DNA of 64,000 nucleotides, taken from assembly GCF_022662105.1 (NCBI RefSeq), contig NZ_JAKMCP010000001.1, positions 992,001-1,056,000 on the forward strand, written 5' to 3'. How positions within the stretch are numbered: the stretch's first letter is position 1; each line of letters starts with the position of its first letter. Source of the stretch: Aestuariivivens sediminis (lineage in GTDB: Bacteria > Bacteroidota > Bacteroidia > Flavobacteriales > Flavobacteriaceae). Of the stretch, positions 16,831-24,160 are shown one piece after another. The notes under the pieces were generated by a model, which was not told the origin of the DNA, searched no databases, and saw only the letters and a program-made list of their open reading frames with translations. The position numbers and the translations under genes were made by a program.

Positions 16831-18291
16831 ATGAAAAAGATCTATTTACTGGTAAAAATAGTTGTGGTCCTCTATATGTTGCTCTTAATTCCATTGCCGG
16901 AAGGTAAAAAGGAATTTCACAGAGCTTCAAGGACGCCTTTTACCTGGAATCAGGATTCCCTTTGGAAAAACTTAGAGGATACCTTTCTCATGGCCAAGCG
17001 TTTATCCCCCGTGAAACTGGATGCTATGGTGGAACAAATGCGTGCGGATGCCGATGTCCTTTTGGCAAAATACGAAGATAGTATCTACGGCCCTACCCGT
17101 AAAATCCATGATTCCATCGCCCATCAGTTTTTCAGGATTGCGCCATTAATAGCGGCACAAGACAAAAAATCGGATTGGTATATCCGATACTATAATGCGG
17201 TGCGCCGTCAATTGAAAATGGATTCCCGTTACTGGGATATGTCTACGCTGAGCGCTCGAAATACGTCTTATAAACTGCTATATGGGCTGAGAGCAGCGGT
17301 AGAGGAAATACTGTTACAATCTCATACAGATGAATTTATCGCCACCATGCGTGTTGCAGACGAGCCCTCGGTAACGCCCGCAATCGATATGCTGGGCATA
17401 ACCGTACACAGCGGAGATCTGCTTGTTAGTCGGGGTGGCGCAGAAGTTTCTGCTTTTATCTCCCGGGGAAATGATTATCCCGGTAATTTTTCTCATGTGG
17501 CCTTAGTCCATATTGATAAGGATACCCGTACCCCTTATTTTATCGAAGCCCACATTGAGAAAGGTGTTGCCATAGCTTCACTGGACCAGTATTTGAAAGA
17601 TAAAAAACTACGCTTTATGGTGATGCGGCCCCGTTTTGATCTTCCGGAAATACAATTGAATCCCATGCTGCCCTATGAGGTGTCTGAATACATGTATAAA
17701 GAAGCTCAAAACAAACATATTCCCTATGATTTTAAAATGGATTATCACGATGCTTCAGCGATGTTCTGCTCGGAAGTGGGATCGTATGCTTATAAGCATT
17801 ACGGTATTCGGTTATGGGAATTTCAGTCTACCATTTCTTCAGATGGAATTATAGATTGGTTAAACGCCTTTGGCGTACAACACTTTGTGACACAAATGCC
17901 TTCAGACCTTGAATATGACCCCATGTTAAGTGTGGTAGGCGAATGGCGCAATAAGGAGGTTCTTTTTCAGGACCATGTGGACAATGCGGTTATGGATGCC
18001 TTGATTGGTCTGGCGAATACGGGCGAGGAACTGGGATATAATCTATGGGCGCTGCCCCTGGGACGCGGTATTAAGGCGTATTCTGCTGTTTTAAATAGTT
18101 TTGGAAAGGACGGTGTTATCCCGGAAGGCATGGATGCGACAACCGCACTGAAAAACAATTATTTTGTTAACCGATTTCAACGTCTTAAATCCAAAACACT
18201 CCAAAAGGCGGAACTATTCCAGAATGAAAACGGGTATTTGCCCCCGTATTGGCAATTGGTCCGGTTTGCTGAAGCGTCCCAGGTCAAATAG
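16831..18291 (+). CDS. YiiX/YebB-like permuted NlpC/P60 cysteine hydrolase
   Basis: A 486-residue protein from ATG 16831, chosen because MKKIYLLVKIVVVLYMLLLI gives a clean signal or anchor; an upstream ATG at 16762 adds 23 residues ahead of it. The catalytic domain, about residues 185-360, has the permuted papain-like order of the YiiX family: His222 in GNFSHVALVHI, Glu239 in YFIEAH, and Cys313 in AMFCSEVGSYAY. GDLLVSRGG at 195-203 is a family-typical strand. The N-terminal 170 residues are helical and of no family I know, and there is a further helical C-terminal part to residue 486. Likely periplasmic, acting on peptidoglycan peptides, amide bonds or lipids. It has no evident operon partners. 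Confidence 0.8.
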   Translation: MKKIYLLVKIVVVLYMLLLIPLPEGKKEFHRASRTPFTWNQDSLWKNLEDTFLMAKRLSPVKLDAMVEQMRADADVLLAKYEDSIYGPTRKIHDSIAHQFFRIAPLIAAQDKKSDWYIRYYNAVRRQLKMDSRYWDMSTLSARNTSYKLLYGLRAAVEEILLQSHTDEFIATMRVADEPSVTPAIDMLGITVHSGDLLVSRGGAEVSAFISRGNDYPGNFSHVALVHIDKDTRTPYFIEAHIEKGVAIASLDQYLKDKKLRFMVMRPRFDLPEIQLNPMLPYEVSEYMYKEAQNKHIPYDFKMDYHDASAMFCSEVGSYAYKHYGIRLWEFQSTISSDGIIDWLNAFGVQHFVTQMPSDLEYDPMLSVVGEWRNKEVLFQDHVDNAVMDALIGLANTGEELGYNLWALPLGRGIKAYSAVLNSFGKDGVIPEGMDATTALKNNYFVNRFQRLKSKTLQKAELFQNENGYLPPYWQLVRFAEASQVK

Positions 18292-18329
18292 ACTATACGA
18301 TAAGACAAAATGTGAAATGCAGTTTTAAA

Positions 18330-18569
18330 TTAACTCAGGTTACCCGTCAGGGCGGCACCTAATAAAACTACGAGTGCAATTCCGACTAAGACAACCAATG
18401 TTACAATTAAAGTTATTACAAAAACGGCTAACCAGCAGCCTTTATTCTGGGAGGTTTTACTTCTTTTCCCCAGACCAAACCGGTAACCCAAAAACAGTAA
18501 TGGAAATAAAATGCCAAAAAAGAGAATCAATACGAACAGTACGATATGCCCAAAATGAAAATTACTCAT
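18330..18569 (-). CDS. Small two-helix membrane protein
   Basis: A 79-residue protein with two long hydrophobic stretches: residues 8-30 (IVLFVLILFFGILFPLLFLGY) and 48-75 (VFVITLIVTLVVLVGIALVVLLGAALTG). A basic loop (FGLGKRSKTSQNKG) joins them. I do not recognise a family; small membrane proteins of this kind are common in Flavobacteria. It is convergent with the cysteine hydrolase, 38 bp between their ends. Codon use looks normal and the hydrophobic pattern is coherent, which favours a real gene. Confidence 0.6.
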   Translation of the reverse strand: MSNFHFGHIVLFVLILFFGILFPLLFLGYRFGLGKRSKTSQNKGCWLAVFVITLIVTLVVLVGIALVVLLGAALTGNLS

Positions 18570-18757
18570 CCTTAAATCTTTGTTTCAGTTAGCGTTCTAA
18601 AGATACTCAAATTCGTGAGGTACGTTTAAAAACCCCACACTTTATGTGCAGCTTTTCATAAGCTTGCTCACTAAGAGGGCAAAGTCCCACCAATCCTGGA
18701 TTGGCAAATCTCTACATCAACTATACCAGGCCCTGTAAAGGCCTTATATACGGATTT

Positions 18758-20176
18758 TTAATGATACGGACTAATGGCCTCCCAAAACGCTGGAACAGCG
18801 TTTTGGTCACAATTCTCAAATTTTATGTTTTCAAATAAAGTACCATTTTCCCATTGCTGTATGTCATCCCATAAATTATTTCCTCCCACATCTAAAGGGA
18901 TTCTATTACTTATATAATTAGGGTCATTTCTATCAGTATGTGTTTTTAAGGTCCATAATGCCCATCCAAAACCAAGGTCACTCATGTTTTTAAGGTTCGT
19001 AAAAAGTCTTACATAGTTATCATCTAAACCGGTTTCACCACAAAATAAAGGGACATTATGGGCCTTACTAAAGGCTACGGCAGATCCAAACAAATTAATG
19101 TTGTCCTTATCTCCATTTATTGCAGTGATAGAATTATCAGCTCGATATCTATGAAAATTAAACACCAGATTACTTCTATTGTCCATATCTGATGGGTAAA
19201 TAGATACACCGCTTGACAAATAATCGTTCCCAAAGTCCCCACCTTGCAGAAGGATCAGGGTTTCATCACCATTTCCTCTAATATCATTAATCATGGTATT
19301 ATAGCTATTTCTTAAAATGCTCATTTCATTTTCAGTTAGATCTACTAAGGAACCTGAAGGCCTGTGATGGGGTTCATTAATGAGGTCATACATACAGATT
19401 GTACTTTCGTCTTTATAACGTTTAGATATTTTATCCCAAATCCTAAATAGTACTTCTCTGTTTTTGGAATCTGCAAAAAAATCACGCCCTCCAAATGAAA
19501 AATCTTCCATCATTTCATCCGTTATGGGGACATTGTCCCCAGCCGTACCCGGTACGACATGCATGTCAAGAATAATATAGATTTGATTGGTTTTACACCA
19601 ATTCACCATCTGATCTATGATTTTAAAACCGTCAATATTACTTTGTGATGCCAAGGTATTATGGTTTACCCAAGACAGAAGATTGCTCTTATATGAATTA
19701 TAGGCCACTTCTTTTGCTGCTCCGTCAGCATAAATGACATCGAGTCGTTTTTCCCGTTGTTCATCCGTTAAGAACAATTCATAATGCAATGGCAAACGAA
19801 TGCAGTTATAGCCTTTTGAAGCAATGAAATCAATATCTGCACTGGTAATAAAGTTTGAACGATATTGATCAAAATAAGCTTCAATTTGTGCTTTGCTTTT
19901 TCCTGAGTCAAACAATTTTCTTTTCATGGCGGATTGAGACATCCCTCCATGGCTACCCGACATAAAACCTTCCATCACCAGCCATTGGCCCAGGTTTACA
20001 CCTTTTAATAGTACAGTCTCATTATTGCTGTTTGCAATTCTATTCCCAACTGCTTTTAAGGCATTACTTTCAGATGGGTTATGCTGACTTTTTGCACTGC
20101 AAGAAAATAACATGACTATGAATACTCCCCATAAGGGGCGTTTATATATGTTAGATATCTTTTTTATTTTATTCAA
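18758..20176 (-). CDS. GH5-type glycoside hydrolase, lipoprotein
   Basis: A 472-residue glycoside hydrolase with a lipobox (FIVMLFSC, Cys26). The opening GVNLGQWLVMEGFM resembles the start of exo-beta-1,3-glucanase-like GH5 enzymes, where Gly-Trp-Leu motifs shape the active site. The (beta/alpha)8 landmarks are FIASKGYNCIRLPLHYE, LDMHVVPG, acid/base Glu268 in YDLINEPHHR, NFHRY, and nucleophile Glu381 in FCGETGLDD. A typical length for one catalytic domain. Likely on the cell surface or periplasmic face, cutting or trimming a beta-glucan. It is the last gene of the minus arm of the PUL, after an aldo/keto-reductase remnant. Subfamily cannot be assigned by eye. Confidence 0.85.
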   Translation of the reverse strand: MNKIKKISNIYKRPLWGVFIVMLFSCSAKSQHNPSESNALKAVGNRIANSNNETVLLKGVNLGQWLVMEGFMSGSHGGMSQSAMKRKLFDSGKSKAQIEAYFDQYRSNFITSADIDFIASKGYNCIRLPLHYELFLTDEQREKRLDVIYADGAAKEVAYNSYKSNLLSWVNHNTLASQSNIDGFKIIDQMVNWCKTNQIYIILDMHVVPGTAGDNVPITDEMMEDFSFGGRDFFADSKNREVLFRIWDKISKRYKDESTICMYDLINEPHHRPSGSLVDLTENEMSILRNSYNTMINDIRGNGDETLILLQGGDFGNDYLSSGVSIYPSDMDNRSNLVFNFHRYRADNSITAINGDKDNINLFGSAVAFSKAHNVPLFCGETGLDDNYVRLFTNLKNMSDLGFGWALWTLKTHTDRNDPNYISNRIPLDVGGNNLWDDIQQWENGTLFENIKFENCDQNAVPAFWEAISPYH

Positions 20177-20180
20177 TACG

Positions 20181-20423
20181 TTACTCTTTTAAAATAGTTT
20201 CTACGGCATCTCATGCTTCACTTGTATATTCCAGATTATTTTGGATGCCAACAGCATCTTCAATAGGCGAGACTGAACTGACCCCAATGGTGACAGATGT
20301 TACCCGATGATCTCTTAATACCCAGGCTAAAGCCAATTGAAACATGTTTTGACCACGGCCAAGAGTAATTTTGTTTAAAGTTTTTTTAGATTCAGAGGGC
20401 CTGTAAGATGAAATTATTGGCAT
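20181..20423 (-). pseudogene. Aldo/keto reductase C-terminal remnant with an in-frame stop
   Basis: About 80 codons matching only the C-terminal end of an aldo/keto reductase (YghZ-like group). The stretch QLALAWVLRDHRVTSVTIGVSSVSPIEDAV is the conserved region before the C-terminus, where Arg and Asn contact the NADP(H) phosphate. After EYTSEA a TGA interrupts at 20211-20213, and the frame continues DAVETILKE before a TAA at 20181. The first roughly 250 residues of the protein, including the catalytic Tyr, Lys and His, are absent, and the readable part begins abruptly at an ATG near 20423. It lies between the GH5 and GH3 genes of the PUL. Confidence 0.82.
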
Positions 20424-20480
20424 ATCGATCTTCGTTTGCTGTATAGGTCATTATACTTATTTATGAATGAAACAGAATTG

Positions 20481-22748
20481 TTATCGATTAATGATTTCAA
20501 ACTTTACTTTTTGATCGTTTACCAGAATGTAAAAATCCCCTGATTCTAAATGCACATTCCCTCTGCTATCAAGATAACTTAAGTCCCTAAGAGGATCTAT
20601 TTCAAAACTATATTTGATGGTTTCCCCTGCTCTGATGTATTTTTTTTCAAAATATTGTAACTCTTTCATGGGCCTGGAAATATTTGCAATGGGATCCCTT
20701 ATATACCACAGAACAGTCTCTTTTCCATCTCTTGTACCCGCATTAGTTACCTCAACTTCCGCAATCAGAGTATCTGTCTTACTTATTTCGGATTTGGACA
20801 GTTTAATTGGCCCATAGTCAAATGAACTATAGCTTAAACCATGACCAAACCAGTACAGAGGATCTCTGGGAATATCTTGATAATGCCCCAAATTAGGACG
20901 GGCAGGTTTCCGCATATTGTAGTACATTGGAATTTGGCCGGTGGTTTGAGGAAATGTCATGGATAGCTTTCCTGAGGGATTATGTCTTCCTGATAAAATA
21001 CCTGCGACAGCAGATCCCGCTGCAGTACCGGGCTGCCATATTTCTATAATAGCATCGGCCCACCGGTTTAATCTTATCAATTCCAAAGGTCTTCCACTGG
21101 ACAGTATTAACACAATGGGTTTTTTAGCCTTTAAGAGCTCCAACACTAAATCTTCTTGAATTTTAGGCAGTGCAATGCTGGATCGGGAACCATTTTCTCC
21201 ACTCCAGTTCCTTTTTTCTCCCAAAAAAATCAAAACTATGTCTGATTTCTCGGCGGTCTCCAGAGCTTCTTTAAATCCACTTCGATCCTCGCCTTCAAAA
21301 TCACAGCCCGCGGCAAAATTTAGGGCAACCTCATTTCCAAATTCCTTTTCCAACCCTTCATAGATGGTTTCTACATCCTGTGACCTTCCCATGCCCTCCC
21401 AAAAACCCATAATATGTACGGAGTCCTTAACCATGGGACCAATTATGGCTAATTGTTTATACTTAGAGGTAATGGGTAGTGTTTTATTATCATTTTTCAG
21501 GAGTACCATGGATTCTGAGGCTAATTCTTCAGCGACCTTTAGGTATTCGGGAAGTAAATAGCGCTTGTCTTCAGGAACGACATCCACATATGGGTTTTCA
21601 AATAACCCCAATTTCATTTTAACGCGTATTATGCGTCTTACAGCGTCATCAATGGCAGACATAGATAGTTTCCCCTCAGCTACCAATTCCGGTAGGTGAT
21701 CTATGTAAACATCGTCCACCATATCCATTTCAATTCCCGCCAAGAAGGATTTTAAACCTGCCTCTTTTCTATCTTTGGCAACACCTTGATCCACTAAATT
21801 TCGGATTGATCCCCAATCCGATATAACAAAGCCATCGTGTTGCCATTGGTCTTTTAAAACTTCTGTAAGGGTGTAGTGATTCGCTGAGGCTGGAACCCCT
21901 GTAATATCATTAAATCCACTCATTACAGTAGCCGCACCTGCTTTTATCCCTGCCTGAAAAGGGGGTAGAAATGTTTCCCATAAGGTTTGCATGGATACAT
22001 CACTATAGCGATAATCTCTTCCCCCTTCAGACAAACTGTAACCAACATAATGTTTTAAGCATGCTGCTATCGTGTATTTATCGGCAAGATCTTCTCCTTG
22101 ATACCCTTTTACTGCAGCTATGGCGAACTGAGAATTGGCGTAAACATCCTCTCCATAGCCTTCTGATACACGACCCCATCGTGCATCTCTGGCCACATCG
22201 AGCATCGGTGAAAACGTCCAATCAAGACCCGATAGCCACCCTTCCTTTGCCGCTATTTTACAAGATTCCTTAACAAGATCGGTGTTCCAGGAACAAGCTT
22301 GAGCCAAAGGGATAGGAAAGACCGTACGATACCCGTGTATGGCATCGAAACCAAAAATAATCGGAATCCCTAAACGTGATTCGGTCATCGCTTTTTTTTG
22401 AATTTGATTGCGATATTCCGGATGGGTACTTCTATAGAGTAACGAACCGATTAAGGGGCTAACCTCCTTCATTTTATCGCCAATATTATTTGGATTGGCA
22501 TTCTTCCCATAGGTCCATTGGTTCATTTGCTTTATTTTTTCATCCAGAGTCATGAGACCCAGCAAATGGTCAATCCGATCTTCAATAGGGACATTTCTAT
22601 CCTTGTACAGGTACTTTTGCTGTTGTGTCTCAACGTTATTTTCACCAGTTTTTAAGATAATGGCATAATCATTTGAATGGGGTTCCTGACCCAGTATGAT
22701 AAATTGATGAATAAAAAATAGGATAATAAATACATTGAAAGTTTTCAT
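20481..22748 (-). CDS. GH3 beta-glucosidase-type enzyme
   Basis: A 755-residue secreted GH3 enzyme. A signal peptide (FIILFFIHQFIILGQ) is followed by the GH3 N-terminal barrel, with substrate-binding residues in FGFDAIHGYRTVFPIP and LKHYVGYS, and the nucleophile Asp311 in GFVISDWGSIRNLVD. The C-terminal sandwich begins LLKNDNKTLPI and contains the likely acid/base Glu in NWSGENGSRSSIALP. A fibronectin-III-like domain ends the protein (VEVTNAGTRDGKETVLWY, KELQYFEKKYI). Length and domain order match BglX-type beta-glucosidases. It would release glucose from the non-reducing end of beta-oligosaccharides in the periplasm. It starts 26 bp after the TIM-barrel lipoprotein gene stop. The aldo/keto-reductase remnant lies just downstream. 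Confidence 0.92.
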   Translation of the reverse strand: MKTFNVFIILFFIHQFIILGQEPHSNDYAIILKTGENNVETQQQKYLYKDRNVPIEDRIDHLLGLMTLDEKIKQMNQWTYGKNANPNNIGDKMKEVSPLIGSLLYRSTHPEYRNQIQKKAMTESRLGIPIIFGFDAIHGYRTVFPIPLAQACSWNTDLVKESCKIAAKEGWLSGLDWTFSPMLDVARDARWGRVSEGYGEDVYANSQFAIAAVKGYQGEDLADKYTIAACLKHYVGYSLSEGGRDYRYSDVSMQTLWETFLPPFQAGIKAGAATVMSGFNDITGVPASANHYTLTEVLKDQWQHDGFVISDWGSIRNLVDQGVAKDRKEAGLKSFLAGIEMDMVDDVYIDHLPELVAEGKLSMSAIDDAVRRIIRVKMKLGLFENPYVDVVPEDKRYLLPEYLKVAEELASESMVLLKNDNKTLPITSKYKQLAIIGPMVKDSVHIMGFWEGMGRSQDVETIYEGLEKEFGNEVALNFAAGCDFEGEDRSGFKEALETAEKSDIVLIFLGEKRNWSGENGSRSSIALPKIQEDLVLELLKAKKPIVLILSSGRPLELIRLNRWADAIIEIWQPGTAAGSAVAGILSGRHNPSGKLSMTFPQTTGQIPMYYNMRKPARPNLGHYQDIPRDPLYWFGHGLSYSSFDYGPIKLSKSEISKTDTLIAEVEVTNAGTRDGKETVLWYIRDPIANISRPMKELQYFEKKYIRAGETIKYSFEIDPLRDLSYLDSRGNVHLESGDFYILVNDQKVKFEIINR

Positions 22749-22774
22749 TGAGTTGTTATTATTTCAGGTTTATA

Positions 22775-23740
22775 TTATTGTTCTGCTATTTCCTCAGTTT
22801 CCAGTTCTTTACGCAATAGGTCTAACATATTTTCAACACGGTAAAAGGGATCGTAAAACTCACCTTTCACCTTAAGCGTTTCAACAGGAACTATCCCTTT
22901 GTAGCCTCCATCGGTTATTATTTTTACTAATTTTTTGTAATCGATGGGGACCTTTCCACCATACCCATCAATATATTCCTTTACTTGCCAGTTTATGGCA
23001 TATGGAACAAGCATGGCTATATCCTTATAAGGATCATCGGTTGTAAAGTTTCCTGTATCGACAATAATGTCTGCCCATTTTGAATTCAATTGTTTTAAAA
23101 CATACAGGCATTGCGCAGCAGTTTGAAGCATCTCCCCATGGTTTTGAATTCCAATTTTAACGCCAAATGCCTCAGCCGTTGGAAGTAATTCATTATAACA
23201 GTCGATCATCCAACACGCCGGTTCCTTCCAGTTATTCTCATAACCCTCAGGAATTCCCCCGGCAAAAACACGAAGGACCGGAGCTCCGAGTTTAGATGCA
23301 ACTACAATCCATTCTTTCGCCAAGGCTACGCCATCTGCTCTTACTTTGGGATCAGGAGAGGCAAAATTGTTGCGAATTCCTGCACCGCTAATGGCAATAC
23401 CAAGTGCATCAGCCTTATTTTTAAATGTTGTGATATAGTCATCGGATGGTACTTCCGGATAGGTTGGGAAGAAATATCCTGTAGGGTCCAGTGCTTGAAC
23501 CCCTTTATAATCGCACCAGTCTAACAAGTTAAAAAGTGTATATACCTGCTCTTGGTCTCTAAAATCTTTGGCTTGAAGTAAATCTGCAAATGAATACGCG
23601 TTGACACCAAAAATTATGACAGATTCATTTTCTGCTGAAATAACCGGATTATTTAAAATTTTTTTGCACGATAAAAGTCCTAAAAAACTAAAAATAAGGA
23701 GATTGGTTTTGAATTTATTTTGAGAGATTATATTCCTCAT
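22775..23740 (-). CDS. Sugar isomerase/epimerase-like TIM-barrel lipoprotein
   Basis: A 321-residue protein of the AP-endonuclease-2 / xylose-isomerase-like TIM-barrel fold. Typical landmarks are VFAGGIPEG, GVKIGIQNHGEM with a Glu/His metal pair, ADIIVDTGNFTTDD, INWQVKEYIDG and KGIVPVETL. The N-terminus is a lipoprotein signal (LLIFSFLGLLSC), unusual for a fold usually found in the cytoplasm. Such exported forms occur in Bacteroidota next to glycoside hydrolases, and relatives have been linked to 3-keto-glycoside processing, so an extracytoplasmic lyase or epimerase is possible. It sits between two GH3 genes on the minus arm of the PUL, upstream of one and after a 420-bp gap from the other. 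Confidence 0.8.
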   Translation of the reverse strand: MRNIISQNKFKTNLLIFSFLGLLSCKKILNNPVISAENESVIIFGVNAYSFADLLQAKDFRDQEQVYTLFNLLDWCDYKGVQALDPTGYFFPTYPEVPSDDYITTFKNKADALGIAISGAGIRNNFASPDPKVRADGVALAKEWIVVASKLGAPVLRVFAGGIPEGYENNWKEPACWMIDCYNELLPTAEAFGVKIGIQNHGEMLQTAAQCLYVLKQLNSKWADIIVDTGNFTTDDPYKDIAMLVPYAINWQVKEYIDGYGGKVPIDYKKLVKIITDGGYKGIVPVETLKVKGEFYDPFYRVENMLDLLRKELETEEIAEQ

Positions 23741-23799
23741 AGCCCTTATTTTGAATTGGAAATATTATCCGATTCAAATATTAAAATTTTTAAATATTC

Positions 23800-23997
23800 T
23801 TAAGGTTTTAAATGTTCATATAAATGGGTGTATTTGTGTTTTTGTTCAATAATGGACCTTATTTTATCCTGTATATAAGTCCATTGAAGTTTGTCCCCGT
23901 TTTTGTTTAAAAGAGATGGATTACCATGTGAGTAAAGAGTGGAATAGGAGCTTCTTTTAAGGTTTCCCAAATCTCGGTACGATTTGCCGAAAGGCAG
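23800..23997 (-). other. Unassigned open stretch in a 420-bp gap, possible gene remnant
   Basis: In the gap 23741-24160 a minus-strand frame stays open for about 65 codons between an upstream TAA and a downstream TAA. It reads LPFGKSYRDLGNLKRSSYS, then LYSHGNPSLLNKNGDKLQW, then KIRSIIEQKHKYTHLYEHLK, which looks like real protein sequence, but it has no ATG and no family I recognise. An adjacent frame reads NGSG before the stop. It may be the C-terminal end of a lost gene. The rest of the gap shows nothing. Confidence 0.35.
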
Positions 23998-24160
23998 TTA
24001 CCCAGAGCCATTGGTTTAATATTTAGAAAAGGTATTTCATTTTAGTGCTGCGCTTCCTTTACTCTTGTCGTAATCGCTATCAAATAATCAATAATAAGCT
24101 CCGTTCTCCAAAGCTAAAAACGTACAGTTCTTTTGTAAAAGAATCCGAATTAATAGGTTC

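Noticed and set aside
18690-18704. Palindrome CCAATCC-T-GGATTGG after the GH5 gene
   Set aside because: A single short palindrome without a T run or a second copy; not enough to call a terminator or operator.
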